From assembly GCF_000590475.1 (NCBI RefSeq), contig NZ_CP007441.1:4667360-4731359 (forward strand): a stretch of 64,000 bases of DNA. The letters run 5' to 3'. Position numbers and translations under genes: made by a program. Within the stretch, counting starts at the first letter, position 1. Each line of letters begins with the position of its first letter. This document shows, in pieces, positions 43,810 to 57,130 of the stretch. Below the pieces are notes generated by a model. That model made no database searches and was not told the origin of the DNA. It saw nothing but the letters and a program-made list of their open reading frames with translations. The DNA comes from Stutzerimonas stutzeri. GTDB taxonomy: Bacteria; Pseudomonadota; Gammaproteobacteria; Pseudomonadales; Pseudomonadaceae.

Positions 43810-45957
43810 TCAGACGCGGAAATAGCCCATCAGGCCTTGTTGATGGTTAGCCAACTGATTAAGGGCTTGGCTGACCCGTGCCGACTCGTCTGCCTGCCCG
43901 GACAGCGACTCGGTCACGTCCCGGATACCTGCGACATTGCGGTTGATTTCTTCGGCAACCGCGCTCTGCTCTTCGGCGGCGCTGGCGATCTGCAGGTTCA
44001 TATCAGTAATCACAGCGACCGCGTCGCCAATCTTGCGCAACGCGGCAACTGCATTCCCTACCTGATCGACACTGCCCTGGGCCTGGCTGCGGCTGCTCTG
44101 CATCGCCGTTACCACGTCCCGGGTGCCGTTCTGCAGACGCTCGATGACCTGGCGAATCTCTTCGATGGACTCCTGAGTACGCCGCGCCAGGCTGCGCACT
44201 TCATCGGCCACCACGGCGAAGCCGCGCCCGGCCTCACCTGCGCGCGCCGCCTCGATCGCCGCGTTGAGGGCCAATAGGTTGGTTTGCTCGGCAATCGCGC
44301 GGATCACCTCAAGCACCGAGCCGATCTGGTCGCTACTGGCAGCCAGGCTTTCGACCTGTGTCATCGCGTGATTGAGTTCATCAGCGAGGCTGCCAATGCT
44401 GTGCGTAGTGTGGTCGATCACGCTCAACCCGTCGTGCGTGGCCTGATCCGCATCACGCGCCGCTTCAGCCGCTTGCGCGGCATTGCGCGCGACATCCTGC
44501 GCAGTGGCGCTCATCTCCTGCGACGCAGTTGCAACCTGATCGACTTCGCGGAACTGTTGCTGCATGCCGGCACTGGTCTGGCTGGCAATAGCAGCCGATT
44601 GATCGGCACTGGTACGCGCGTCCAGTACCGAGCGCTGCACGTCAGCGATGGTCGGCTGCAGTTTGTCGAGGAAGCGATTAAACCAGCCTGCCAGTGCGCC
44701 CAACTCATCATCTCGGGTGTAGGTCAGGCGGCGAGTGAGATCACCCTCGCCACTGGCGATATCCTTGAGCATCGCGGCGACCCCTTCGATGGGGCGGGTG
44801 ACCCCACGCGCGGTCAGCCACATCAACGCCAGACCCAACAGGACCGCACCAAGTCCGATGGCCAGGGCCGTCACACTGTCCTGCCGGCTCTGAGCCTGCA
44901 GCGTCTGCTCAAGGCGCAGCGCCGGGCCGAGCAGCACGGGCTTCGGTACTTCCAGCAGGATCGCCCAAGGCTTGAGTTCAGGTATCGGTTGTACAGGTTG
45001 CAGCACGCGAAGCATGTCGCCGTTTTCGAGCATCGCCTTCTGACCTGCATCGACCGCACGGGCGATCGCCTCGCTCTCGGCACCAAACGCGGTACTCAAT
45101 GGCTTACCCAGCAGCTTGGGGTCTCGACTGTGCCCGCCCAGAAGCTTGGCGGGGCTGATCACGCTCAACTGGCCTTCTCCCTGATACAGCTCCTGATGTG
45201 CCTGCTGGCTGAGGTGCTGCAGCGAAGCCAGGCTGATGTCGACGCCAACAACGCCGATGACCTTGTCGTTTTCGATCAAGGGAAAGGCCACGCTGGTCAT
45301 CAACAGTGGCTGGCCTTCCACCTCATCGAAGTAGGGATCGAGCAGACAGACCCGGGCGCTGTCGCGTGGGCAGCTGTACCAGGCGTTGTAAGGCGCGCCG
45401 CTGATACCCGGTGTGGTATCGGCGAGCAGTTCCTCGCTCATGGTCTCGGCAGTGAGCTGACCCGGCGTGCGCTGCGACCAGTACAGCGCGAAGCGGCCAC
45501 TGTCGTTGCCGCCCATCTCCTGGTTACCGATGAACATGCCATCTTTGTCATCCAGCGCGTCGGTTTCGAACACCACGTAAAGACCGATCAGTTCCGGATT
45601 GGATCGCAGAGCCATCTCGATCTGGTGATGCAGGTCTTCTCGGACTTCAAAAGCGTTCGACATTCGCTCGATGGATTGTTCACGCAGCGAAAGAACCTGG
45701 CGAGCGAAGCCCTTGCCGTACTGATAGGCGTCGTTGAACTGGCGTTCCATACGCAATGCCTGAGACAGGCCGCGCGATTGCAAGTTATTGCGCGCCGCCT
45801 CTTCGAGCATGGCGCTGCTGGACTTATTGACCAGGGCCGCGGCCTGACGCGATTGGTAGAGCGATGCGCCGACCAGCAGACCAACGATGAGCAGCAGGCA
45901 GAGACCAGCCAGCAGGGTGAGCTTCCACTGAATGGACAGGCGAGTGAGGGAGGGCAT
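43810..45957 (-). CDS. Methyl-accepting chemotaxis receptor, dCache type
   Basis: 715 aa. TM1 is at about 11-32 ([21 protein letters not shown]), followed by a long periplasmic region (about 35-360) with dCache features ([29 protein letters not shown]). TM2 is at about 365-385, then HAMP ([13 protein letters not shown]), and the signalling tip has [40 protein letters not shown]. The ligand cannot be predicted. It interrupts the usual glmU - DeoR - glmS run and has its own flagellar-type promoter, so it looks like a gain at this spot. Confidence 0.94.
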   Translation of the reverse strand: MPSLTRLSIQWKLTLLAGLCLLLIVGLLVGASLYQSRQAAALVNKSSSAMLEEAARNNLQSRGLSQALRMERQFNDAYQYGKGFARQVLSLREQSIERMSNAFEVREDLHHQIEMALRSNPELIGLYVVFETDALDDKDGMFIGNQEMGGNDSGRFALYWSQRTPGQLTAETMSEELLADTTPGISGAPYNAWYSCPRDSARVCLLDPYFDEVEGQPLLMTSVAFPLIENDKVIGVVGVDISLASLQHLSQQAHQELYQGEGQLSVISPAKLLGGHSRDPKLLGKPLSTAFGAESEAIARAVDAGQKAMLENGDMLRVLQPVQPIPELKPWAILLEVPKPVLLGPALRLEQTLQAQSRQDSVTALAIGLGAVLLGLALMWLTARGVTRPIEGVAAMLKDIASGEGDLTRRLTYTRDDELGALAGWFNRFLDKLQPTIADVQRSVLDARTSADQSAAIASQTSAGMQQQFREVDQVATASQEMSATAQDVARNAAQAAEAARDADQATHDGLSVIDHTTHSIGSLADELNHAMTQVESLAASSDQIGSVLEVIRAIAEQTNLLALNAAIEAARAGEAGRGFAVVADEVRSLARRTQESIEEIRQVIERLQNGTRDVVTAMQSSRSQAQGSVDQVGNAVAALRKIGDAVAVITDMNLQIASAAEEQSAVAEEINRNVAGIRDVTESLSGQADESARVSQALNQLANHQQGLMGYFRV

Positions 45958-45987
45958 GACTGCGTCCTGTGTTGTTATGCCCTTATA

Positions 45988-46014
45988 AGATCGGCCAGAT
46001 GTACGATCTCTTTA
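45988..46014 (-). promoter_or_regulatory. FliA (sigma-28) promoter of the chemoreceptor gene
   Basis: On the minus strand, TAAA is followed 15 bases later by GCCGATCT, against the sigma-28 consensus TAAA-N15-GCCGATAA. It lies about 30 bp upstream of the receptor ATG, in the only gap between glmU and that gene. It places the receptor in the flagellar/chemotaxis regulon. Confidence 0.75.
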
Positions 46015-46077
46015 GTGTCATCCGGGAAAAACCTCCGCAGCGCATCTAGCGCCGAAGTGTTCGGCGGCCGCGATGGC

Positions 46078-47442
46078 TTATTTGCGAGTCTTCTGCGGGC
46101 GCTCCCAGCCTTGAATCAGCGCCTGCCGAGCCCGCCCCAACGCCAGTGTGCCGGCTGGCACATCGGCAGTGATCACCGACCCGGCACCCGTAGTGGCACC
46201 ATCGCCAAGGGTCACCGGAGCAACAAGCGAGCTATTGGAGCCGATGAACACGTCCTCGCCCATCACCGTGCGGGACTTGTTAGCACCATTATAGTTGCAG
46301 GTGATGGTACCGGCCCCGATATTGGTTCGCGCCCCGATCTGCGCGTCGCCCAGATACGCCAGGTGACCAGCCTTGGCGCCGGCGCCCAAGCATGAATTCT
46401 TGACCTCGACAAAATTGCCGACGTGCGCCTTGTCGCCCAGCACCGCGCCGGGACGCAGGCGTGCGAATGGCCCGCAATCGGCGCTCTCACCCAGCTCGGC
46501 GCCATCCAGATGGCTATTGGCCTTGACCACCGCGCCACGGCGCAGCGTGCTATTGCGGATTACGCAATTGGGGCCGATCTCGACGTCATCCTCGATAACC
46601 ACCCGACCTTCGAGAATCACATTCACGTCGATCAGCACGTCACGACCGATCGTGATCTCACCGCGCAGATCGAAACGGGCCGGGTCACGCAACGTTACGC
46701 CTTGAGCCATCAGGCGGCGCGCAGCGCGTTGCTGATAATGCCGTTCGAGCTCGGCCAGCTGTATGCGATCGTTAGCACCTTGCACTTCCATTGCGTGCAA
46801 CGGCTGCTCGGTAGCGACCACCAGGCCATCGGCCACTGCCATGGCGATCACATCGGTCAAGTAGTACTCACCTTGGGCGTTGCTGTTCGAAAGCCTACCC
46901 AGCCAATCACCAAGTCGCTCGCCCGGCACCGCCAGGATGCCGGTATTCCCTTCCGTTATCAGCTTCTGCTCGGCCGACGCATCCTTATGCTCGATGATCG
47001 CCTGAACCACACCTTGTCCGTCGCGGACAATACGCCCGTAACCGGTCGGATCGTCCAGGTTCACCGTGAGCAGCGCTAGTTGTTGCGGACCGACTTTTTC
47101 CAGGAGCCGCTCCAGCGTTGCGGCCTCGATAAGCGGCACGTCGCCATACAGAATCAGCACTCGTTCGGCCGACAGCGCCGGGAGCGCCTGGGCAACCGCG
47201 TGTCCGGTTCCTAACTGCTCGGCTTGCACCACGAAGTTCAGGTCATCGGCAGCCAGCCGTTCACGAACCTGCTCAGCGCCATGGCCAATCACTACATGTA
47301 CCGCCTTTGGCTTGAGGCCACGAGCGGTTTCTATGACGTGGCCCAGCATGGACTGTCCAGCGACTGGGTGAAGCACCTTGGGCAGAGCAGAACGCATGCG
47401 CGTGCCTTGACCAGCAGCGAGAATGACGATATCGAGAGACAT
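46078..47442 (-). CDS. glmU: Bifunctional GlcNAc-1-P uridyltransferase / GlcN-1-P acetyltransferase
   Basis: 454 aa. The N-terminal nucleotidyltransferase has [22 protein letters not shown] (2-30) and LYGDVPLI. The C-terminal left-handed beta-helix carries hexapeptide repeats ([27 protein letters not shown]) and the acetyl-transfer region NFVEVKNS ... YLGDAQIG. It makes UDP-GlcNAc from the glmS pathway product for peptidoglycan and LPS. It lies downstream of atpC behind a terminator, as in other pseudomonads. Confidence 0.98.
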   Translation of the reverse strand: MSLDIVILAAGQGTRMRSALPKVLHPVAGQSMLGHVIETARGLKPKAVHVVIGHGAEQVRERLAADDLNFVVQAEQLGTGHAVAQALPALSAERVLILYGDVPLIEAATLERLLEKVGPQQLALLTVNLDDPTGYGRIVRDGQGVVQAIIEHKDASAEQKLITEGNTGILAVPGERLGDWLGRLSNSNAQGEYYLTDVIAMAVADGLVVATEQPLHAMEVQGANDRIQLAELERHYQQRAARRLMAQGVTLRDPARFDLRGEITIGRDVLIDVNVILEGRVVIEDDVEIGPNCVIRNSTLRRGAVVKANSHLDGAELGESADCGPFARLRPGAVLGDKAHVGNFVEVKNSCLGAGAKAGHLAYLGDAQIGARTNIGAGTITCNYNGANKSRTVMGEDVFIGSNSSLVAPVTLGDGATTGAGSVITADVPAGTLALGRARQALIQGWERPQKTRK

Positions 47443-47514
47443 GGCAGATCCTGAGCGATCATGGGCCGGTTCATACCGCTTAGGCGACGGTATTTGCCGA
47501 TCTGGAAAAATAAA

Positions 47515-47540
47515 AAAAGGGTAGCCAAGGCTACCCTTTT
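47515..47540 (-). terminator. Terminator of the atp operon
   Basis: A 12-bp perfect stem AAAAGGGTAGCC / GGCTACCCTTTT with a two-base loop, followed on the minus strand by a T-rich run. It lies between atpC and glmU. Confidence 0.9.
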
Positions 47541-47567
47541 AATCAGTTGCGATGAAGAAGCCGATGG

Positions 47568-47993
47568 TTAACCGCCGAACTTCTTACGCATCTGCTGAAT
47601 CGTCCGCAATTGCGCGGTGGCCTCGGCCAGACGCGCTGCCGCGGAACCGTAGTCGAACTCCGAACCCTTCTGATTGAGGGCTTTTTCGGCCGCCTTGAGC
47701 GCTTCCTGAGCAGACGCTTCATCGATGTCGCTGGCACGCTGCACGGTATCGGCAAGTACCTTGACCATGTTGGGTTGAACTTCGAGATATCCGCCGGAGA
47801 TGTAGAACACCTCGCTTTCGCCACCTTGTTTGGTCAGGCGGATCGGACCCGGCTTCAGGTCGGTAATCAACGGCGCGTGGCCCGGAGCAATACCGATGTC
47901 GCCGAGGTTGCCATGGGCAATCACCATCTCGACCAGACCGGAAAAGATCTCGCCTTCAGCGCTGACGATATCGCAATGGACTGTCATAGCCAT
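47568..47993 (-). CDS. atpC: ATP synthase epsilon subunit
   Basis: 141 aa from MAMTVHCD; an upstream start adds four residues. The beta-sandwich region contains [32 protein letters not shown], and the C-terminal helices ([28 protein letters not shown]) are those that inhibit rotation. It is part of the F1 central stalk and the last gene of the operon before the terminator. Confidence 0.97.
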   Translation of the reverse strand: MAMTVHCDIVSAEGEIFSGLVEMVIAHGNLGDIGIAPGHAPLITDLKPGPIRLTKQGGESEVFYISGGYLEVQPNMVKVLADTVQRASDIDEASAQEALKAAEKALNQKGSEFDYGSAAARLAEATAQLRTIQQMRKKFGG

Positions 47994-48075
47994 ATCTAGC
48001 CTCATGTATCAAACGGCGAGGTTGGCATGCCGCCAGCCGCGCCGCCTGGTGAGCGCCCGTCGCCGGACGCAAGGA

Positions 48076-49479
<1,404 letters not shown>

Positions 49480-50340
49480 TTAAACCGCGGCAGCGCCGCC
49501 GACGATTTCCGAGATCTCTTGGGTGATCGCGGCCTGACGAGCCTTGTTGTAGATCAGCTGGAGATCGCTGATCAAATCACCGGCGTTGTCAGTTGCGTTC
49601 TTCATCGCGATCATCCGGGCGGCCTGTTCAGCCGCGCCGTTCTCGACCACCGCCTGGTACACCTGCGACTCCACGTAGCGCACCATCAAACCGTCGAGCA
49701 GTTCCTTGGCGTCGGGTTCGTACAGATAGTCCCAGTGATGCTTGAGTTGCTGATCCGGATCGGCCACCAGAGGAACCAACTGCTCCACTGTCGGCTGTTG
49801 CGTCATGGTATTGATAAATTTGTTCGAGACCACCGACAGACGATCGATACGACCATCGAGGTAAGCGTCCAGCATGACCTTGACGCTACCGATCAGATCG
49901 TTGATCGACGGCTCCTCGCCCAGGTGGCTGATTGCCGCGACGACATTGCCACCGAAGTTGCGGAAAAACGCGGCGCCCTTGCTGCCAATGACGCAGAGAT
50001 CAATCTCCACGCCTTGCTCGCGGTTCGCCGCCATATCCTTGACCAGCGTCTTGAACAGGTTGGTGTTCAAACCGCCGCACAGACCCCGGTCGCTGCTCAC
50101 CACGACATAACCGACGCGCTTGATTTCACGCTCGACCATGAAAGGATGACGATATTCCGGGTTGGCGTTGGCCAGATGACCAATTACCTGGCGGATACGC
50201 TCCGCATAAGGACGGCTGGCAGACATGCGCATTTGAGCCTTGCGCATCTTGCTGACAGCCACCTTTTCCATGGCGCTGGTAATCTTTTGCGTGCTTTTGA
50301 TGCTCGCAATCTTGCTGCGGATCTCTTTTGCGCCTGCCAT
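49480..50340 (-). CDS. atpG: ATP synthase gamma subunit
   Basis: 286 aa. The N-terminal helix [20 protein letters not shown] and the C-terminal helix [38 protein letters not shown] form the rotating coiled coil of F1. The Rossmann-like middle ([18 protein letters not shown]) is typical. Standard length and place after atpA. Confidence 0.98.
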   Translation of the reverse strand: MAGAKEIRSKIASIKSTQKITSAMEKVAVSKMRKAQMRMSASRPYAERIRQVIGHLANANPEYRHPFMVEREIKRVGYVVVSSDRGLCGGLNTNLFKTLVKDMAANREQGVEIDLCVIGSKGAAFFRNFGGNVVAAISHLGEEPSINDLIGSVKVMLDAYLDGRIDRLSVVSNKFINTMTQQPTVEQLVPLVADPDQQLKHHWDYLYEPDAKELLDGLMVRYVESQVYQAVVENGAAEQAARMIAMKNATDNAGDLISDLQLIYNKARQAAITQEISEIVGGAAAV

Positions 50341-50390
50341 TTGACACCTATCGGGTTAGCAGGCGGAGGCCTTGCGGCCTCCGCTGCGGC

Positions 50391-51935
50391 TTACCAGGTT
50401 TGGGTGGCCTTGAACTTCTCGATACCGGCCTTGAGGCCCGCATCGATTTCGTCATTGAAGTCACCCTTCACGTTGATCTTCGCCATCAAGTCGGCGTGAT
50501 CGCGGTTGAAGTAGGCAATCAGCGCTTGTTCGAAGCTGCCGATCTTGGCGATTTCGATGTCCTGCAGGAACCCGCGCTCGGCGGAATACAGGGACAGCGA
50601 CATGTCGGCGATGGACATAGGCGCATATTGCTTCTGCTTCATCAGCTCGGTGACGCGCTGACCATGCTCGAGCTGCTTGCGGGTCGCTTCGTCCAGGTCA
50701 GAGGCGAACTGGGCAAAAGCCGCCAGTTCACGGTACTGAGCCAGAGCGGTACGGATACCACCAGACAGCTTTTTGATGATCTTGGTCTGGGCAGCACCAC
50801 CTACGCGCGATACCGATACACCGGCGTTCACGGCCGGACGAATGCCCGAGTTGAACATCGCCGATTCCAAGAAGATCTGACCGTCGGTGATGGAAATCAC
50901 GTTGGTCGGAACGAACGCCGAAACGTCGCCAGCCTGGGTTTCGATAATCGGCAGCGCGGTAAGCGAACCGGTTTTACCGGTCACCGCGCCACTGGTGAAC
51001 TTCTCGACGTATTCTTCGGAAACGCGCGAGGCGCGTTCCAGCAGACGGCTGTGGAGATAGAACACGTCGCCCGGGTAGGCTTCACGTCCTGGCGGACGAC
51101 GCAGCAACAGCGAAATCTGGCGGTACGCTACGGCCTGCTTGGACAGATCGTCATAAACGATAAGAGCGTCTTCGCCGCGATCGCGGAAGTATTCGCCCAT
51201 GGTGCAGCCAGCATATGGCGCAATGAACTGCAGCGCGGCAGATTCAGAAGCACTCGCGGCAACAATGATGGTGTTGGCCAGAGCACCGTTCTGCTCGAGC
51301 TTGCGCACCACGTTGGCAATGGTTGACTGCTTCTGGCCGATGGCAACATAAACGCAGAAGATACCGCTATTTTTCTGGTTGATGATGGCATCGATCGCTA
51401 GCGCTGTCTTACCGATCTGACGGTCGCCAATGATCAGCTCACGCTGACCGCGGCCAACGGGGATCATGGCGTCAACGGCTTTGTAGCCGGTTTGAACCGG
51501 CTGATCGACCGACTTCCGCCAGATCACCCCCGGCGCAACCTTTTCCACAGCGTCGGTAGCGACGTTGTTGAGCGGACCCTTGCCATCAACGGGATTGCCC
51601 AGCGCATCGACGACGCGGCCGAGCAGCTCTGGGCCCACCGGCACTTCGAGGATGCGACCGGTGCACTTGGCGCTCATGCCTTCGGCAAGCGTCTGGTAGG
51701 CACCTAGAACCACGGCGCCGACAGAGTCGCGCTCCAGGTTCATGGCCATACCGTAGACACCGTCCGGGAATTCGATCATCTCGCCATACATGACATCGGC
51801 CAGACCATGAATTCGCACAATGCCGTCCGATACGCTGACGACGGTGCCTTCGTTACGGGCTTGGGAGGCGATATCGAGTTTTTCGATACGCCCCTTGATG
51901 ATTTCACTAATTTCGGAAGGATTGAGTTGCTGCAT
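50391..51935 (-). CDS. atpA: ATP synthase alpha subunit
   Basis: 514 aa. [21 protein letters not shown] is the conserved start. The P-loop [15 protein letters not shown] lies at about 170, and the signature [14 protein letters not shown] near 365. It is the non-catalytic nucleotide-binding F1 subunit. It is preceded by atpH with about 20 bp between. Confidence 0.99.
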   Translation of the reverse strand: MQQLNPSEISEIIKGRIEKLDIASQARNEGTVVSVSDGIVRIHGLADVMYGEMIEFPDGVYGMAMNLERDSVGAVVLGAYQTLAEGMSAKCTGRILEVPVGPELLGRVVDALGNPVDGKGPLNNVATDAVEKVAPGVIWRKSVDQPVQTGYKAVDAMIPVGRGQRELIIGDRQIGKTALAIDAIINQKNSGIFCVYVAIGQKQSTIANVVRKLEQNGALANTIIVAASASESAALQFIAPYAGCTMGEYFRDRGEDALIVYDDLSKQAVAYRQISLLLRRPPGREAYPGDVFYLHSRLLERASRVSEEYVEKFTSGAVTGKTGSLTALPIIETQAGDVSAFVPTNVISITDGQIFLESAMFNSGIRPAVNAGVSVSRVGGAAQTKIIKKLSGGIRTALAQYRELAAFAQFASDLDEATRKQLEHGQRVTELMKQKQYAPMSIADMSLSLYSAERGFLQDIEIAKIGSFEQALIAYFNRDHADLMAKINVKGDFNDEIDAGLKAGIEKFKATQTW

Positions 51936-51956
51936 TGCTCTGCTGCCCCTTCAAAC

Positions 51957-52493
51957 TCAAGATTTCAATGCTTCGGCCAGTTTCGCGATCTTGCCGCGGA
52001 CTGAGCCATCGATAACCAGGTCGCCGGCGCGGATCAATACGCCACCCAAAAGGGAGGCATCTTCCGCGGCATGCAGGCGCACTTCCCGGCCGAGCCGTGC
52101 ACTGAGAACCTTGGCGAGTTTGTCTTGCTGTTCGTTGCTCAACGCGAAGGCACTGGTCACATCCACGTCAACCGTTTGTTCCTGCTCGGCCTTGTACAGC
52201 TCGAACAGTTCGGAGACTTCCGGCAACAACGGCAAACGGTCATTGGCGGACAACACGTGAATGAAATTGCGTGCCTGAGCGTCGAACTTTTCACCACACA
52301 CCTCGACGAAGGTGGTGGCCTTGTCGTCTCTCGTCATACGCGGGGCCTTGAGCACTCGCTGCATCGTGTCGTCTTGCGACACCGCAGCAGCCAGACCAAG
52401 CATGGCTGACCATTCGGCCAGTTGCTGATGGACCTGTGCGTACTCAAAGGCAGCCTTGGCGTAAGGTCGGGCCAGCGTGGTCAGTTCTGCCAT
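51957..52493 (-). CDS. atpH: ATP synthase delta subunit
   Basis: 178 aa. The start [19 protein letters not shown] and the C-terminal [29 protein letters not shown] are the OSCP/delta signature. It links F1 to the b-subunit stator. Ordinary length and position. Confidence 0.98.
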   Translation of the reverse strand: MAELTTLARPYAKAAFEYAQVHQQLAEWSAMLGLAAAVSQDDTMQRVLKAPRMTRDDKATTFVEVCGEKFDAQARNFIHVLSANDRLPLLPEVSELFELYKAEQEQTVDVDVTSAFALSNEQQDKLAKVLSARLGREVRLHAAEDASLLGGVLIRAGDLVIDGSVRGKIAKLAEALKS

Positions 52494-52508
52494 GATCGCG
52501 CCCCTCGC

Positions 52509-52979
52509 TTAAATTTCGGCTGCCAATTTGGAAACCAGCTCCGCATGCGCGTTCTGATCGATGGACGCGCCCAGAATTTTTTCGGCGCCGCTGACGGCCA
52601 GGCTGCCCAACTGGGCACGCAAGGCGTCCTTGACTCCGTTCAATTCCTGCTCGATCTCGGCCTGAGCCTGGATCTTGATCCGCTCACCCTCGACACGGGC
52701 CTGATCGCGAGCTTCGTCGACGATCTGGTTAGCGCGCTTCTTGGCTTGCTCGATGATTTCAGCCGCTTGCGTCTTGGCTTCGCGCAGTTGCTGGCTCGCT
52801 TTATCCTGAGCCAACTCCAGATCACGAGCACCGCGACTGGCAGCTTCCAGACCGTCAGCGATCTTCTTCTGGCGTTCCCGCAGAGCTGTTATGACCGGAG
52901 GCCATACGAACTTCATGCAGAACAGCACAAAAATGAAGAACGCAACGGACTGGCCAATCAGGGTTGCATTAATGTTCAC
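52509..52979 (-). CDS. atpF: ATP synthase b subunit
   Basis: 156 aa. One N-terminal transmembrane helix ([19 protein letters not shown], 8-26) is followed by a long charged helix ([30 protein letters not shown]), the peripheral stalk. Standard for pseudomonads; it lies 15 bp upstream of atpH. Confidence 0.98.
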   Translation of the reverse strand: MNINATLIGQSVAFFIFVLFCMKFVWPPVITALRERQKKIADGLEAASRGARDLELAQDKASQQLREAKTQAAEIIEQAKKRANQIVDEARDQARVEGERIKIQAQAEIEQELNGVKDALRAQLGSLAVSGAEKILGASIDQNAHAELVSKLAAEI

Positions 52980-53036
52980 GCCAACACCTCGCTCGTTCGT
53001 TGTCCGTCAAACCACCCATTCGATAAACCGAATGGA

Positions 53037-53321
<285 letters not shown>

Positions 53322-53348
53322 TTAAGGGTTTAGGTAAAGCGAATCGAA

Positions 53349-54233
<885 letters not shown>

Positions 54234-54638
54234 TCAATTTGAAATTCTTTTCTTAATCAGCAGAGGAGCAAACCAGCCGACCCCTTGAGTCAGTATGAAC
54301 ACACCGAACAACGAAAGTGGGTTCAGCGGTTTCACCCCTGTGAACACCAGCGCAAATAGCACTGACGTGAAGATCAGTTTCCCTGCTTCGCCGGCGTAAA
54401 ATGACCTGACGATAGCTTGAGCAGCCCGCGCGCCACTAAAGCGAAAAGCCTTATGAGCGAAATAAATATTCGGAAGCAAGGCGATCAAACCACCAAGCAA
54501 TCCAGAGTAACCCGCAACATTACCGATCCACAGCCACAATACGACCGCAGAGATGAGCAATAACGACAACTGCGCCATCAGAACCGGAAAAACCGCCAAC
54601 CGATAGAAGGGTAGGCGTTTCTGCTCGTAGCCGACCAA
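54234..54638 (-). CDS. atpI: ATP synthase assembly protein I
   Basis: 134 aa, four predicted transmembrane helices (VLMAQLSLLLISAVVLWLWIG, YSGLLGGLIALLPNIYFAHKAF, and two more). It heads the atp operon as usual and helps c-ring assembly. The operon promoter should lie in the 150 bp between it and parB; I cannot define the boxes. Confidence 0.92.
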   Translation of the reverse strand: MVGYEQKRLPFYRLAVFPVLMAQLSLLLISAVVLWLWIGNVAGYSGLLGGLIALLPNIYFAHKAFRFSGARAAQAIVRSFYAGEAGKLIFTSVLFALVFTGVKPLNPLSLFGVFILTQGVGWFAPLLIKKRISN

Positions 54639-54791
54639 TTATCGTCCCTTGGCTCTCGCCGGCATGTCAGTCAATCCCCATGCCTTATGTCTTTGAAAAT
54701 GCGCGCAGATTATATGTGGCGTTAGGGTCAGGTACAACCATTTGGTAGTGACTACCAGGCAGTACTACAACTCTATACGTTTGTAATTGTT

Positions 54792-55664
54792 TCAGCGTAT
54801 GTGGGCTAATACACCCTGCAGTTCATCCAGCGAGTTGTAACGGATCACCAACTGGCCTTTGCCTTTTTCGCCATGCTTGATTTGCACCGGAGAACCCAGG
54901 CGTTCAGCCAGACGCTGTTCCAGGCGGACAATGTCAGGATCACTCTTCGGCTCGGCTTTAGTCGATTCAGTACTGTTCACCCATTGCCGTACCAGCGCCT
55001 CAGTCTGGCGGACCGTCAACCCGCGTGCGACAACGTGACGCGCACCATCGACCTGCCGCTCTGCCGGCAGTCCGAGCAGTGCCCGAGCGTGCCCCATTTC
55101 AAGATCGCCATGCGACAAGAGCGTCTTGATCTCCTCCGGCAGCGCGATCAGACGCAACAGATTGCTAATGGTGACACGCGATTTACCCACAGCATCGGCA
55201 ACCTGTTGCTGCGTGAGCTGGAACTCTTGCTGCAGACGCTGCAGGGCTACGGCTTCCTCGATCGGATTGAGGTCCTCACGCTGAATATTCTCGATCAGCG
55301 CCATGGCAATCGCCGCCTCATCAGACACGTCGCGCACCAATGCCGGTATTTTCTCGAGACCAGCCTGCTGACTGGCACGCCAGCGACGTTCACCGGCAAT
55401 AATTTCGTAGCGTCCCGCGCCGACCGAACGAACGACGATCGGTTGCATCACGCCCTGGGTACGAATGGAATGCGCCAGCTCATCGAGGGTCACCGGATCG
55501 ATATCGCGCCGTGGCTGATATTTGCCCCGTTGAATGATGTCGAGAGGCAACTGCTGCAGCTCTCGCTCATCGAGCTGAACGGCGCTTTCCTGCATTGCCG
55601 TCATATTGGCGCCGCCGAGCAGGGCATCCAGTCCGCGTCCTAGGCCTCGTTTTTTGGTCGCCAT
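54792..55664 (-). CDS. parB: Chromosome partitioning protein ParB
   Basis: 290 aa. MATKKRGLGRGLDALLGG is followed by the CTPase/ParB core (YEIIAGERRWRASQQAGLEKIPA), the helix-turn-helix (LTQQQVADAVGKSRVTISNLLRL) and a C-terminal dimer domain. It loads at parS and spreads. A parS-like site is in this window at 115. It overlaps no neighbour and lies 10 bp after parA. Confidence 0.97.
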   Translation of the reverse strand: MATKKRGLGRGLDALLGGANMTAMQESAVQLDERELQQLPLDIIQRGKYQPRRDIDPVTLDELAHSIRTQGVMQPIVVRSVGAGRYEIIAGERRWRASQQAGLEKIPALVRDVSDEAAIAMALIENIQREDLNPIEEAVALQRLQQEFQLTQQQVADAVGKSRVTISNLLRLIALPEEIKTLLSHGDLEMGHARALLGLPAERQVDGARHVVARGLTVRQTEALVRQWVNSTESTKAEPKSDPDIVRLEQRLAERLGSPVQIKHGEKGKGQLVIRYNSLDELQGVLAHIR

Positions 55665-55674
55665 GAAAATTTCC

Positions 55675-56463
55675 TTATGCAGTTACGCTGCGGGCGGCGC
55701 GGCGCTGACGGCGTGACAACTCGCCGGCCAGCGCCAGATAGGCCAAGGCGCCCTTGGATTGCTTGTCATAGACAAGCGCCGGCATGCCATGACTGGGGGC
55801 TTCAGCCAGCCGTACATTGCGGGGAATGACCGTGTCGTAAAGTTTCTCACCGAAGTGCGTTTTAAGCTGTTCGGTGACATCGTTGGTAAGACTGCTGCGT
55901 GGATCGTACATGGTGCGCAACAGACCTTCGATCTGCAGCGACGGGTTCAATGCCTGACCGATGCGCTGAATCGAGTTGACCAGATCGGTCAGCCCTTCCA
56001 GCGCGTAGTATTCGCACTGCATTGGGATGATCACGCCGTCTGCGGCCGTCAGCGCGTTGATTGTCAGCATCGATAGCGACGGCGGACAATCGATCAAGAT
56101 GTAATCGTAGTTCTCACGTACCGGCGCAAGCGCCTCGCGCAGGCGATGCTCTTTGGTCGGCAATTTGAGCAGGGCGACTTCTGCGGCAGTCAAATCGCGG
56201 TTAGCCGGCAGGAGCTGATAGCCACCGTGCTCGGAAAACTGCATCGCATCGACCAGGCTGCACTCGCCGATGAGTACGTCATAGATCGAATACTCCAGGC
56301 TCAACTTATCCACACCGCTGCCTGTTGTGGCATTGCCCTGCGGGTCAAGATCGATAAGCAGAACACGACGGCGAGTCGCTACAAGCGAGGCGGCGAGATT
56401 GATGCAGGTGGTAGTCTTGGCGACACCGCCCTTCTGGTTGGCGATGGCAAATACTTTAGCCAT
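55675..56463 (-). CDS. parA: Chromosome partitioning ATPase ParA (Soj)
   Basis: 262 aa. The deviant Walker A KGGVAKTTTCINLAASL is at residues 11-27, with DLDPQGNATTGSG and LIDCPPSLSML following. It positions ParB-parS complexes near the pole. It is co-transcribed with parB and lies in the conserved rsmG-parA-parB order. Confidence 0.97.
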   Translation of the reverse strand: MAKVFAIANQKGGVAKTTTCINLAASLVATRRRVLLIDLDPQGNATTGSGVDKLSLEYSIYDVLIGECSLVDAMQFSEHGGYQLLPANRDLTAAEVALLKLPTKEHRLREALAPVRENYDYILIDCPPSLSMLTINALTAADGVIIPMQCEYYALEGLTDLVNSIQRIGQALNPSLQIEGLLRTMYDPRSSLTNDVTEQLKTHFGEKLYDTVIPRNVRLAEAPSHGMPALVYDKQSKGALAYLALAGELSRRQRRAARSVTA

Positions 56464-56482
56464 GGTCAGTGTCTGTCCGGAG

Positions 56483-57130
56483 TCATGAAGTGCGGCGCAG
56501 TATCAACAGATGGCGTTGCCCTTGGCAACCGGGAACCTTGAGGACAAGGCAGCGCTCCAGTTGAAAATCCGCCGGTAGCGCCTGTAGCTCGTCATCAGGC
56601 TGTACGCCTTTCATGGCGAGCCAGTGAGTGTCCAAATTTCCCAGATGGCGCGTCCAATCAGCGAAATCGCTTAGTGAGCTGAATGCTCGCGAAGTAATAC
56701 CGGTATATGGATGTTCGGGTCTGAACTGCTCGACGCGGCTGTGGACAACTTCAAGGTTGGCAAGTTTCAGCTCAAGCTTGACCTGGGTAAGAAAGCGGGT
56801 CTTCTTGCCGTTCGAGTCGAGCAGCGTAAAGGTGCGCTCGGGAAACAGGATGGCCAGCGGAATGCCGGGCATCCCGCCGCCGCTGCCCACATCCAGCCAA
56901 CGCGAACCATGGTGCGCCACATACGGAGCGACACTGAGGCTATCGAGCAGATGACGCGAGACCATTTCTGCCGGATCGCGCACAGCAGTCAGGTTGTAGG
57001 CTTTGTTCCACTTGTTCAGCAACGCCAGATAGGCGAGCAACTGAGCTTGCTGGATTTCGCTAAGGTGTATATCCAGCACGCACGCGCCTTGCTTGAGTTC
57101 CCCGGCGTAGCGCGCGTATTCATCGTCCAT
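56483..57130 (-). CDS. rsmG: 16S rRNA m7G527 methyltransferase
   Basis: 215 aa from the ATG that overlaps the mnmG stop (TGATG). The SAM-binding loop [17 protein letters not shown] is at about 73-89 and [13 protein letters not shown] follows. It methylates G527 of 16S rRNA. Coupled to mnmG upstream and 20 bp before parA. Confidence 0.97.
   Translation of the reverse strand: MDDEYARYAGELKQGACVLDIHLSEIQQAQLLAYLALLNKWNKAYNLTAVRDPAEMVSRHLLDSLSVAPYVAHHGSRWLDVGSGGGMPGIPLAILFPERTFTLLDSNGKKTRFLTQVKLELKLANLEVVHSRVEQFRPEHPYTGITSRAFSSLSDFADWTRHLGNLDTHWLAMKGVQPDDELQALPADFQLERCLVLKVPGCQGQRHLLILRRTS

Noticed and set aside
44284..46395. 703-codon plus-strand ORF opposite the chemoreceptor
   Set aside because: It is the antisense shadow of the GC-rich receptor gene; composition is low-complexity His/Arg/Gln with no domain, and the minus strand carries a clear receptor.
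49519..50499. 326-codon plus-strand ORF opposite atpG
   Set aside because: Antisense shadow; atpG on the other strand is unambiguous.
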